A DNA stretch of 64,000 nucleotides from NCBI GenBank assembly GCA_020536535.1, contig JAHLWZ010000633.1:795-64794 (forward strand). Direction: 5' to 3'. The position numbers and the translations under genes were made by a program. This document shows, in pieces, positions 1-10,700 of this stretch; positions within the stretch are counted from its first letter, which is position 1; each line of letters begins with the position of its first letter. The stretch comes from Pelomyxa schiedti. Taxonomy: Eukaryota > Evosea > Pelobiontida > Pelomyxidae. The notes under the pieces were generated by a model. The model had not been told where the DNA came from. It saw only the letters and a list, made by a program, of their open reading frames with translations, and did not search any database.

Positions 1-1998
1 TTGGCCGATACTCTCCTGGTACTTTATCTTGATTCTTTTCGGCTTAGATTGAAGCTACCAGCTTGGATATACACGAGTGGTCAGTTGAGTGTCAGGAAAA
101 TAACATGTCCCCTTCTGCATCCGCCTCTTTTATGGCTAAGGCGTCAGAAGCAATTCAACTTTTGAATGCCATTACCGCGCTGGTGCCATCTAATCTACGG
201 GTTTCTCTATTATTACTTCATCCCAACTTCGTGCTCACTTGAAACAGCAAGGTCTGGGGGATATGTACTTGAATCAGATAAAACTACCCACCGCATACCT
301 CCCGCCATCACATCACCACCAGCCCACTCAACCTGCGGATCCTCCGCGCATACCTTCACACACCCAGCACTACCGCTCCACCAAATCCGAGAACGAGCCT
401 CTTTCCCAAGAACAGACAAACCAATTAATGGAAATGCTTACGGCCCGCCGGCCCCAAACCGCGATGCCTGCACCTCCAGTAATCACTAATCCCCCTTCAG
501 CTCCACATCCACCAGCACACCCTCAGAAGCGCAGAACTAGATCAAATGCTTCTCGTAACCAACCAGTACACCCTAACCCTCATCTCTTGACTCCTCCTAC
601 AATAAGCTGTGACCGCTTGGTACCTGTTCCGCATGTGAAGCGTACTGAAGATTCTCCTTCATCAGGCAGGACATTGAATCCAACAGACAACACATCAGCA
701 AGCAGAACTCCCAGTTTTAACGCAGACGACCGGGTAAGCAGGTCTGCTAGCTTCAATTCCGATGGAGCACCATCATGCAATGCAAGCCGCTCTACCAGCT
801 TCTGCAGCGATGGTTCTTTGAGTAGGACCGGCAGTTTTCTCAGTGACACTGGAATAAGCCCCAGTTCTAGCTTCTCTATGGAGAGTGTCAGCAGATGTCC
901 CAGTTTCGCCAGTATGGACAGCAGTCAACCCGTAATAAGAAGTGCCAGTTTCACTGTAGGAGAAAGTGGGAAAAGTTCTGATTCCGTAAAGAGAGTGATG
1001 AGTTTCAGTGCAGAATCTGTTAAAGATATAAAGGATACCAGTACAACTTCCGCACCACTCAGTGCTCCTACACTAAGGCACTCTACTCAAGGCCCAGCTA
1101 CCTTCAACCCTCCACCAATACCGGCAATATCAATAACACACCACGGAGACCCAGAGAATATCTTGCCGGCAATTATGAGAACCCGGAATACAACACAGAG
1201 GCCCCAGAGTCAGGAAAATGACGATTGTGAAGTGAGTGCTGGAAGTGGAAGTGGCACTTCCTCCGACTCAGGGGAACCTGATAAAAAACCCCGAGTTCCC
1301 TCTGTGTCAGCCAACGCGAAAATGAAGCGGGTACAGCCCATTCGCATCACTCCCCATCCAGATTCCTAATTTTGAATTTAGCACCAACGAGCCCTGGGTC
1401 CATACCAGAGAATTGTTTCTATTCCACCACCAAATTCAATGCCACCTGTTACCTGTGAACCACCGGACAAGCTACACTCGTGAGTTCGCCATCCGACCCC
1501 ACATTTTCTTTAATTCTAACATATGGTTATAGACTGGTGGATTTTTGCGAACTGAAAGGCAGTCAACAGCACTCGAAAGTAAAACAAGAAAACAGCGGCG
1601 GCGGAGTTGCCGTTTCACCCCGGCAACAGAAGCTGGCTCCAATCCACGTTTCTATTCCCAGTCCCTCTCAGTCCTCATCCTCAGCATCACCATCACAATC
1701 ACCCCCAACACACCAACAAGGATTCACACAGCAACAACCACAACAACAAGCAATGCCAGTGCTTCCCTCAATATTCCCACATCCACCAACATCCTCTCCC
1801 GCTCCCATAACTGTAAACACGCAACCGGCACCCTCACAGCCGCAACCGCAACTGCAGTTGCAATTGCCTCAGCCACAGCAATTGCAACAACAAAACCCAC
1901 CACAAACACAACCCCAGGCTGCAGAAGGCGCCACCCCTACAAATATATCACCAAATACTCTGAAAAGGCTTTTCTCCATTGACAGTCTAATATCTTAG
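1..1998 (+). CDS. Ser/Pro/Gln-rich protein, 3' part (5' end outside window)
   Basis: I do not recognise the family. The gene enters from the left edge and can be followed through short introns: 19-47 (29 nt), about 192-240, about 1330-1380 and about 1480-1532, with phases closing at each join. The first visible exons encode an ordered stretch (IEATSLDIHEWSVE, then KASEAIQLLNAITALVPSNL). After this comes a long disordered region: His/Pro-rich, then a block of repeated R-S-x-S-F motifs, then a Ser/Thr/Pro stretch and finally a Gln/Pro-rich tail from about 1640. The stop is TAG at 1996-1998. No membrane segment or catalytic motif is visible. The repeated basophilic phosphosite-like motifs suggest a phospho-regulated scaffold, which is inference. 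The N-terminal domains that would name it lie outside the window. Confidence 0.7.
703..1020 (+). repeat. Degenerate coding repeat R-S-x-S-F-(S/N)
   Basis: Within the first gene, about eight copies of a Ser-x-Ser-Phe core recur every 10-15 residues: TPSFNAD, SASFNSD, STSFCSD, TGSFLSD, SSSFSME, CPSFASM, SASFTVG, VMSFSAE. Most have an Arg two or three residues before the central Ser. This resembles serial AGC/CaMK-type phosphosites. At DNA level the copies are diverged, so this is an old protein repeat rather than a recent tandem duplication. Confidence 0.75.
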
Positions 1999-2167
1999 TG
2001 CCACTTCAACGAGCCACTGTTCTTGTTGTTGTATTATGGTAGCATCATTTTGGTACCAAAAGCCACACTGGCTTCAGAAAATAAAAAAAAATCATCACTT
2101 TTTTTATCATTTTAACAAGCTTAGAACCGAGTCAAGGGTTGGCTTTTGGTGGATTGTGGAATGAGTT

Positions 2168-2849
2168 TCAATAGTGCAGGTAGACTTGCAGGAGATAGTA
2201 TGACATTCTGTACAAGCTGAAAAAGAAGGAGATAACAAAGTAGAACAGCCGGAAGAAAGTGAACACTTTGAGCTGTAGTAGAGTATTTGGGACCCCGGCG
2301 GGATCACTCCTGTACTTCTTTGTTATCCAGCTGTAAATGATGTGAGTTGTAAGGAAACCAAAAAGGAAAGTGAACCTAAAGAAGTAAAGTAGACCCATTG
2401 GAATATGGAATAGAACTTCCGGCCAGAGAGCAGCAACAAGAAAAGCGGCGAATAAGAACACAAAACAGTAGAACTCCTTCTGCATCAGCCTGTTCAGTGT
2501 TTTTTTTTTGTATGACAAGGTCAGCCAGTGAAAAAATAAGAACGCAATTCCACAATGTAATAATATCACCATGGCAAAAAAGTAGAACACATACGGGGGC
2601 ATTTTTTCAATTAAATCGCGTTTATGAATGAACTTGGCGTCATAGTCACTGATGTGTATTACCTATTGGTTGACCCCATAATAGACAAAACAAGAAGTTT
2701 TCTGCTTAGGAATAAAGCGAGAAAAACCCTCCCACAAGTAAGGTGCGTACACCCACCTGAGCGACGATGAATGCCACCAACACCAGGCTGCAGGTGAGGC
2801 CACACAGCCACGACACCATACACGGGGCCACTATCAGTTCCAACACCAT
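2168..2849 (-). CDS. Small multi-pass membrane protein
   Basis: Two exons: 2849-2757, then an intron at 2663-2756 (94 nt), then 2662-2168. The start ATG at 2849 opens a hydrophobic first segment (APCMVSWLCGLTCSLVLVAF), so the N terminus is a membrane helix or signal anchor. The second exon has at least three more hydrophobic helices rich in Phe, Tyr and Leu, separated by short basic loops (SYKKKTLNRL; ITKKYRSD). About 196 residues in total. I do not recognise the family; the size and four to five helices would suit a tetraspan endomembrane protein, but no signature is visible. It runs toward the convergent Ser/Gln-rich gene, leaving about 170 bp between the stops. Confidence 0.6.
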
Positions 2850-3122
2850 CCCCCTGTATCACTTATGGGTGTGTCTCGGCTTTTTATATCGCACTCGGGT
2901 GCCCGGATCCACCACCGAAAACGACGCCGCTTCGCCCTGAGAATCGTTCGTGTGATTCAACTAATGGGAGGAAACATACCGAGTAAAGTGATGTGAAATG
3001 ACCCTCAGTGGTTTCTTCCTGAGCATCTTAGGGAGTGTTCCAGGTGCTTCTGACTCGGCGGGTGAATCAGCCCCCACAAGCGACAAGAAGCAAAAAAAAA
3101 AAATGACAAAAGAAAGAAGAAA

Positions 3123-4507
3123 ATGAACGTGGTGGGTGACGGCGACGCCGACGCAAAACGCGACAGCCGCAGCGGTGGCTATGGCGACGCCTCTGGCGGC
3201 GTCGGTGCCGACGCGCATAGCGACAAGGACAACCAGCAACAGCGAAATGAAGAGCAAATGAATCCAAATCCAAATCAACACAAGCAACAAGAGCACGCGG
3301 GTAGCCAAACGACGCAGTTGCATTATAACTGGGGAAGTCCCTCTATCAAGAGGATACTGAAGGAGGTGGCGCAGTTGCAGGGCGACCCGCACACAAAGGG
3401 AATCCTCCACGCCGCTCCCCTTGAGGTGTGTAAAATGGATTTGGTTTTTTTTTGTTGTTGTTTTTTGTTGTTGTTTTTTGTTGTTGTTTTTGTTTTGTTT
3501 GTTTTTTGTTTTGTTATTGTTGTTGCTGTTGCTGTGTAACAGCTGATGTTGTTGCCGTTATTGTTGTTTCAGGAAGATACGTCTAATTGCTTGTACAGGA
3601 TAACATTTTTGAGTGGCACTTTACTCTGAGTGGTGCTGAGGATAGTGACTTTGCGGGCGGACTGTACCATGGAAGAATTATCCTCCCACCAAACTATCCA
3701 ATGTCACCTCCCTCTGTTGTCATGCTAACTGTAAGTCCTGCGTTTCTGTCCTCTTCCTTTAAAGTCATCCCCTTTTAGCCCAGTGGCCGGTTTGAAGTTG
3801 GAGCTAAAATTTGCCTGAGTGCAACAGCATACCACCCAGAGCACTGGCAACCCAGCTGGGGTGTGTCCACTCTACTTGTGGCGTTAAGGTCCCACATGCT
3901 AACCCCTGCCGGTGGGGCCATTGGTGCACTGGATTTACCCTCTGAGGTTAGACGTTCATTTGCAACAAAATCCCGGACCTGGGCATGCCCTACATGCAAA
4001 GAGGAAAACCAACAGCTTCTCCCACCTCCTCCAACACCCGAGACACCCCCACTACCCCCCACAAATGGAGAAACAGCACCCGCAACCACAATTCATTGCA
4101 CAACAACATCTACAACACCGTCTACACCAATAAAGCCAGTCACACAACCACCTGAACGGCAATCAGCTGACAAATCACCACCGGAAATAAAAGCACCCAT
4201 CCAACAACCGCAACCACAATTCGTAGCACAACAAATACCCCCGGCAATGTTATTCCCAATCCCGCAGTATCTACCCCAATTCCCGAACCAAGTACTACAA
4301 AACGCGCTACTACAAGCACCACCACAACAGCATCAACCTCAGACACATCATCACCAACAAATTCGGACCACCTCACAACCACAAACACCAGCAACACAAT
4401 CACAATCCAAGACAGCCAGAAACTGTGTTGATACACTCATAGTCCTCATTTTTGCTTGTTTTGTGCTTTTGTTATTGAGGAAATTTGGCCTACTAATAAA
4501 TGAATGA
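3123..4507 (+). CDS. UBE2J: Tail-anchored ubiquitin-conjugating enzyme E2, UBE2J/Ubc6 type
   Basis: Exons 3123-3425, 3599-3730 and 3779-4507 join in frame to 387 residues. A hydrophilic 75-residue N-terminal extension (Gly/Asp, then Asn/Gln) precedes the UBC fold. The fold is unmistakably of the UBE2J class: APLEDNIFEWHFTLSG, GGLYHGRIILPPNYPMSPPS, then GRFEVGAKICLSATAYHPE with the catalytic Cys in the KICLS context and the WQPSW motif. A Pro/Thr/Gln-rich linker follows, then a C-terminal hydrophobic helix (VDTLIVLIFACFVLLLLRKF) that ends a few residues before the stop, making a tail anchor. In animals and yeast this family sits on the ER and serves ER-associated degradation. Intron 1 (173 nt) is very T-rich. 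An AATAAA overlaps the last codons, and the transposon begins 40 bp after the stop. Confidence 0.95.
3440..3540 (+). repeat. T/TTG-rich low-complexity tract inside intron 1 of the E2
   Basis: A run of T-tracts separated by TTG/GTT units and ending in a (GTT/GCT) stretch. It lies wholly within intron 1 of the E2 gene (3426-3598) and looks like an expanded pyrimidine tract. No coding role is expected. Confidence 0.8.
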
Positions 4508-4547
4508 AATTTGCAGAGGTTTTTTTTATTGTTTTCGACAATACATA

Positions 4548-4785
4548 CAGTGGTTTGCGAAAGTCGTGAAAAAATTCCGAAACAATTTTTGCATCTGGAA
4601 AATTGTGTGTGGTGGAGGTGGTGTGTTGGTCACGTGGAAGTCGTAGGCAACTGGCCAAACAAGGAAAGCTTCGATGCCTTCCACTATTTTTTGCGTTCCC
4701 CCCTTTCCAACACACCACCCAAAAAAAAATACAACAAAAATCAAAAAAAACAAAAAAATCGTGAGAGGAGATGAGCTGCTACCCC
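4548..4785 (+). repeat. Left terminal inverted repeat, 238 bp
   Basis: Matches the reverse complement of 7395-7632 over 238 bases with one difference seen (G at 4605 against A in the other copy). It ends 15 bases into the transposase gene and includes the ATG and first five codons (MSCYP). It therefore probably also holds the promoter and 5' UTR. Confidence 0.95.
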
Positions 4786-6035
4786 CTTGCCAAACGCCGA
4801 CGGGTATTGAGCCATCAGAACGAATCAGTTGGTGTTGTAGCCCGCATTGAGGGAGTGAGTGAGAGCACAGTACGCCGGTACCGGCAGCAAGGTGTGGAGC
4901 AATTCAACCACTGTGCATGCAAAAACCACGTACTAGGACCTCAATTAGAAGTACGAAAACGAACTGGGAGGCCTTTTTCTGTGAGTTTTTTGGCGTGTTA
5001 TATGATTGCCTGGACCTTACTCTTGTACCCAGTAGCGACATTAAAAGAGCTCCAGACAGTTGTGCTGGCGGCAACACACGAATTCTGCAAGTATATCCCT
5101 CTTTCTTCAGTAGTATCTCTTAAATATTGGGGTTTGTAGGCTTTGGCAAATCAGCCGTGCAATAAAGAAACTTGGCTTCCGCCTTCGTTTTACTACCCGA
5201 AAAATTATTGGAGAGAGAAATGAGGTTCGTTGCTGCTGGATACATTTGTCCTACTAATGCCCTGATAGGCACAACGACGGGCCTGGTTTACCAATACTCT
5301 TACTGAGAGTCCTCATGGGTTTGTGTCCATTTCCTAACTCTGTATTCTAATATTACCCTAGTATTTTTTGTGTACCAGTTGAGGTATTGCTCGATCTAGA
5401 TGAAATGGGGTGCACCCTGTTGGATACAGCAAGACGCAGAGGGCACTCCTTGCCTGGTCAACCTGTTCGCACCCATCATGTATGTTTCACCATCCCTCTT
5501 TGCAATTCTCTTAAACTTGCACTAATAATAACTTAGCCACCACAATCAAAACACCTCACTTTAATAATGGGTGCCGATGTTAATGTTGGGTCTTTGGGTT
5601 GTTTCGTGTTTCCAGGAACACTCAACACATCACTATTCTATGTTTGGCTTGCTGTAGTATTACTCCCGCAAATACGTGGCCAAAAACGCATTTTATTGAT
5701 GGATAATCACAAGGCACACCTTAACCCTTCCATCTTTGCGTTAGTTTCACAGGAAGGTCACCTTCTGGTACCGCGGTATGTCTTTTCTTTTTTATTAGGC
5801 CTCAACCCTTTTTAGGCCAGTAGCCTCACCTGATCTAGCCTGGATTGAGCTTTGCTTTGCCGAAGTCAAGAGGCGCCTCCGCGAGTCACCTGGTCAAATA
5901 ACGGAACAGAATCTTGCACAACATATTTACAAGGCTGCTTTTGCAATTGATGGGCCACTGGTACAGAAATTTGCGTCTGCTTGCCACTACTATGTTCCTG
6001 GTCTTCCATACACGCCATACACAAACCCATTATAA
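4771..6035 (+). CDS. Tc1-family transposase, DD34E, with five introns
   Basis: Exons 4771-5090, 5140-5224, 5269-5318, 5362-5479, 5537-5775 and 5816-6035 give 1032 nt and 343 residues, the usual length for Tc1 transposases. The N-terminal half shows paired-like helix-turn-helix features: SVGVVARIEGVSESTVRRYR, the GRP linker motif, ATLKELQ, then ISRAIKKLGFRLR. The catalytic core has the first Asp in LLDLDEMGCTLL, the second in ILLMDNHKAHL and the Glu in SPDLAWIELCFAEVKRRL, with exactly 34 residues between the second Asp and the Glu. All three catalytic acidic residues are intact. Introns are 40-57 nt, like those of host genes; introns are uncommon in Tc1 transposases. The start codon lies inside the inverted repeat. 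Confidence 0.93.
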
Positions 6036-6070
6036 AACAAAAAATAAAAAAAAATTTTTTTTTTTTTAGT

Positions 6071-7409
6071 TTAGGAACTTTGTGGTGAGGGTGCTGTGCC
6101 ACTATCGAGAAGTAGTTCTTGTCTCAGTTGTTCTTGTATTAATTTTACAGCCTTTGGGTAGTCCCGCTTGAGTGCTTCTTCAACTTCAGCATCGTCGTAC
6201 TGGTCAATAAACCTCTGGTAATCATGAACCACAGAAAACATGGCATGAAATAGCACAGCATTTTCAGCACCAGCAATTTTTCTCAGTTTTTGGATTAGAA
6301 CTACCATAGCGTGAGGTGTGGGTAGAGTAAATGAGAAGGTACCTTTGGTTGTTTTTATTGGGTCCGGAGGTGCTTGGTCAGTACATAATCGTTTAGCCGG
6401 GTTTTTGTCTGTCACAGGTACAGCTGGTGGCACTCGTTTTGGAAGAGAACTGACAAAATCAGCAGTTGATTGCCCACATTGACCTGATCTTCCTCCTGTA
6501 GTGGTTGAGTGAAAAGGAATTATTAAAAAGATTTACTTAGATTCATCTGTACACTCTCAGTAAGTGCAGACATGGCCAAAGGGTTGCTTGCCACACACTC
6601 AGCCAAAGCATTATGTAGTTCTGGGTTTTCACTGAGGCCGGCTAGATCCTGCTTGGCCCCTTGCTTTGAGAGCTTGAACTGAAGACTTCTATTTAATTCG
6701 GCTGCCTTTGAGGCAGGCCATTCTTTTTCAGTAGCCTCAGGGTAGGCTGCGCATTTACATGAACAGAACCTGTACAATGTGAAGGACAAAAATATAAGCA
6801 ACAGTTATTACGTACTGGCACACTGTGCAGTGTTGTCGTGAGCATCCTTGGCATGTTCCATCATCAGCAGGATCGCAGCCACCACACCCACAGCCACACA
6901 AGTCCCCAGCATTAATTAATCGACGGCAGTCATCGCAAGCTGAAAGTAAGCAGCCGAACAACATAATTGAATACAGTGCTACTTACCTCCACAAGGATCT
7001 GGAAAGAGTCCTCGGCACCTACACTTGCACATCAACCTATCATAGACGCTTCCAGTTTGCCGGTTCTGCCAATTGTTAGCAAGAACAAGTAAAGAATATT
7101 CATTCAACATATTCTCACCTGAGTCTGGTCTTTTCCTTTTCCTTTTCCTCTGGAGGATTCTTTCTTTACCCGCAACTCTGTAGGATGCCCACAGCCATAG
7201 CACGCAATGACCCAGGTCTGGTGGCACAGTTGTTGTGGTTGTGGTTGTAGCTGTTGTGAGTGTGGTGCCGGCATTTGCCACTGTTGTGCTGGCCGTGATA
7301 CTTGTTGCTGTGTAAGAAGTGGAGGTGGTGGTGGTAGTGTGATGCCCAGTCCATTCAAGTCCCTGTTTGCAATCGCACAGTCACTATTTACCCTGGGGTA
7401 GCAGCTCAT
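6071..7409 (-). CDS. Transposon accessory gene: Cys-rich, probably metal-binding protein
   Basis: Exons 7409-7119, 7065-6987, 6939-6816, 6769-6537 and 6495-6071 give 1152 nt and 383 residues. The first five codons (MSCYP) come from the inverted repeat and match the transposase start. Next come a Pro/Gln-rich segment, a CYGC pair, a basic stretch (RGKGKGKDQ), then a dense Cys region (CKCRCRGLF, CDDCRRL, CGCGCGGCDP, CQGCSRQHCTVC, CSCKC). This is followed by a soluble region and a helical acidic C terminus (RFIDQYDDAEVEEALKRDYP). The Cys spacing suggests clustered zinc sites, loosely recalling CXC/tesmin-like domains, though I cannot assign a family. A role in target choice, DNA binding or regulation of transposition is inference. 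It has no similarity to transposases. Confidence 0.85.
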
Positions 7410-7632
7410 CTCCTCTCACGATTTTTTTGTTTTTTTTGATTTTTGTTGTATTTTTTTTTGGGTGGTGTGTTGGAAAGGGGGGAACGCAAAAAATAGTGGA
7501 AGGCATCGAAGCTTTCCTTGTTTGGCCAGTTGCCTACGACTTCCACGTGACCAACACACCACCTCCACCACACATAATTTTCCAGATGCAAAAATTGTTT
7601 CGGAATTTTTTCACGACTTTCGCAAACCACTG
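7395..7632 (-). repeat. Right terminal inverted repeat, 238 bp
   Basis: Inverted copy of 4548-4785 with a single mismatch at 7575. Its inner end contains the start codon and first five codons of the accessory gene. Confidence 0.95.
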
Positions 7633-7711
7633 TATTTACCCATTTGTTCCTTTTTGCTTAACAATAAACACACTTCATTTTGTTTTCATTCAACACCTAC
7701 TGCTCTTTACA

Positions 7712-10700
7712 TCAACTTTGTGAGGGTGAACTGTTCAGTGGTGGTTGTGACGCCCGCGAGTGTGTATGAGCACTAGTTCTATGGTGTCTGACTTGACTAT
7801 GCCCTGGGGAGTGTGATGCAGAGGTAGAAGTAGTCTGTGGGGGCAGTGCAGAAGTTGCTTGTGGGCTCCTGTGTATGTGAGTAGGAATTTCTACAATGGT
7901 GGGGTGCGGGCTTGTGTTTACGTGTGCCTGTTGTGAAGGTGTGGTGGATTTCGGGTGCGGTGAAGGTTGTGTTTGGGAGCTGGTGCTGCTGTGACTCATG
8001 TGAATGACAGGGGTAGGTGACTGGTGTTGTTGGAGGGCGTTGTGGTCTACTTTGGAGTGTGGCTTTGTTGTTTGCTGCGGGCGAGTGGTTGCCTCAACCA
8101 TTTCTGTTACCTGTCTGTGGCGAACATTCGGCTGCTGAGAGAGGGGCTGTGGAGGGTAGTCTCTAAATTGTACTATGTTTTGCTGTTGCCTTTCGCCTTG
8201 AGGGATTCGCGTGTGATTACTAGCGTTATGTGACTGCTGTGGGAGTTGTGGTTGTGCTGCCTGACGGGCAGGTATAGTGTTTGGTTGTAGTGTATGTTGA
8301 CTGCCATTTCCAGATAATTCCCGTGATGGTACCCTTGTGTACTGTTGTCGTAGTTTTTCTTCAGGTAGATTGCGCTGAACGTGTCTTGGCCTTTCTGGGT
8401 TTCCAGGAATGGTTGCTTGCTCGACGTGTCTACGTGAAGGCTCAATTTGAGCTTGGCTTGGTTGTGCTGGCTGTGGGTTCGTGAGCTGCTGGGTCTTGGT
8501 TGGATGGTGCTGTTGGGGATGCTGTACCTGTGACTGGGTGTGAACCTGTTGTTGCTGTGTTCGTGACTGTGCCCGCCTTTGTGGTTGTATTGTTTGTGCT
8601 GTGAACTGTGCTTGAGGCTGCACTGATGTTTCCTGGGAAGGCTTTTGTGGCAATTGAATACCTTCGGCCTGTGGGGATGTGATAGGTGGTAAACGTTGTG
8701 GTGCCTGCTTCTGCGTGTGCGGACGTTCTTGTGGGTGGGTTTGATGTGTGAGAGTTTGTTGTTCTTCGATTTTTTGTTGACCTGGTTGTGTCGCCTGTTG
8801 TATTTGGATATCATTTTGGTCCATTGCCTGTGAGTGCAATTGTCGTGGTTGTGGTTGCACCTGTATCTGTGACGACATTTGTAGCTGTGGTTGAGTCTGC
8901 ACTGACGACGGTAGTACTGCTTGCTGCTGTGGTTGTAGTTGCCGACTTGAATGGTGATGTGGAACAGAGTGACGGTGCTCGCGGTTGTGGGGAGAGGTGT
9001 TTATACTTGCTTGCTGCGCATCAATAGAATGTCTTGAGTCACTTTGAACTGCCTCTTCTTTTTGTAGGAGCTGACTTGCTTTCTGAGCCTCATATGACAT
9101 ATAACTGTGTGGCCTAGGTTTTGTGTCACTGAGTGAACCAACGTGGCTGTTATGGGTGTCTGGAGAAATTTCTTGAATTTTTGGTAATGCCACTTGTTCT
9201 TTGTCGTTCATTGGGATTGTGGAAGCTGCCCCGTGGCCCTTATCACTTGGAGTAGCAGTATTTGCAGGTGAGGAGCTAACTGTGGGTGGAGTAGAAGGAA
9301 AGGATACCGAGTGTGATCTTGAGGGGCGGGAAGCTGGTTTCCAAGGAGCTGGAGCTGGGGGAGCCGGGGCTGGGGATATCGGCCTAGTGGGTAGAACAGC
9401 CGGTGCAGATAAAGTTGGTTGCACTGAATTTGACGTTGTCTGCTCAGAATTTTGGTGCTTTTCTTCTGCCTGCTGGGGATTTGGTGGGGAGACAACCACT
9501 AACTTCTACAAGTTTTGAGAAAGGAACGTTCGCTTTGTTGTTATATCCACCTTATTTGGGGGTGACTTCATCGCATCCTTCAAGTATGTAAGCCATAACT
9601 GTTTACTATGAACATCAGGACAAATCAGTATAATTGCGGCTGGTTTCGTTCTGTGGGTCACAACGATATTAAAAGAGTCTAATTTTCCGTCAGGTATACA
9701 AAGAGGGTAGGGTGGGTACCATTATCCGTGTCCTGAATAATACAATCTTCAATCAGAAATAGCCCAACCTCAAACCACTTATTTGACCGTACTTTGCAAA
9801 TTAAAATGCAGATGTCAAATAAATAAGCAACATCTGCCTTGGCATCATAAGTCAGAACACATCCTTTCCAGCTAGAACAGACCTTATAACTTTCTCCTTT
9901 ACTTGAGAGAGTGCATTTGATTTTCTCCTCCAGAAGAAGATGGACTTTTGATCCAAGTAAGTCGTAAACCTTTCCTACTTAAGGTCTTTTGACACTTGTT
10001 CTGAGAGGAACAGCACACCTTTTTCTTCCAAGTGATATTTGGTTGCAGCTGAGACAGAAGCTGAATGGTGTGAGATGTTTTTGTTGCCTCATTAATTGTA
10101 GTCAACATTTTTCGCATCTGAGCAATTGCCGATTCCAAATTCCCATAGTCGACATGGGCTGTAGGTATTGGCATTTCATTGGAAAACGGAAAGAATTTAC
10201 TTGGGTCAGTGTGTTTGTATAAATCCTGCAAAAGGAGCGGGTATTTGGTTATCCTTTGAGTTGGTTTGATTAAATAGTTGGACAGCTCAAGACCACGAAC
10301 AATGGGGTTCTTTCTTAAAGTCTACAAAGTGTTAGTTCCAAAGACACACTGCTAGTCATACATACCTCCAAGAGTGAAGTAAATTTGATATTTTTTTTTG
10401 AGGTTTCCAATATTTCTTGTGCTTGTTCTCTACTGCAAGCATGTTCAGAATAAAGTTTGAAGAAGGCCATCTTGACAAAGATTTCAGTGGATTACACAGG
10501 AAAAAGGTAAACATACATGCTTCAAAAACGTCCCACCTATTTTTTGCTCAGAAGCAGGTAAACCTAAAGAACATTCAACGAAAAAGGGTTGTGGGCTGGG
10601 AACAACTTCTCCATTTCTGAAATTCTGACGACATGCTTGAGGCAAGAGACTTGTACTGGGCGATTGGTCCAAAGATCACATTTACTTCCTACCATGAATA

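Larger units (their letters stand above)
4548..7632. mobile_element. Tc1-like DNA transposon, complete, two convergent spliced genes
   Basis: Both ends start with CAGTGGTTTGCGAAAG read inward and are flanked by TA (4546-4547 and 7633-7634), the canonical TA target duplication of Tc1/mariner elements. The 3085-bp element has 238-bp inverted repeats, far longer than the simplest mariners. It carries two inward-pointing genes whose stops are 35 bp apart (6035 and 6071), separated by an A/T-rich spacer. The left gene is a DD34E transposase and the right gene an unknown Cys-rich protein. Both reading frames are open through spliced exons and the repeats are nearly identical, so the copy looks young and possibly active. 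It sits between the convergent 3' ends of the E2 gene (stop 4507) and the RhoGEF (stop 7712), where it breaks no coding sequence. Confidence 0.95.

Noticed and set aside
4511-4774. Open frames within both transposon ends
   Set aside because: The same frames appear in mirror image in both inverted repeats (near 4526-4753 and 7406-7723) and are a by-product of the duplicated end sequence.
7166-7354. Possible 29-nt intron (7363-7391) after the sixth codon of the accessory gene
   Set aside because: Splicing it shifts into a Thr-rich frame that loses the CYGC and basic segments and does not join the next exon. The unspliced frame closes all phases to a 383-codon protein.
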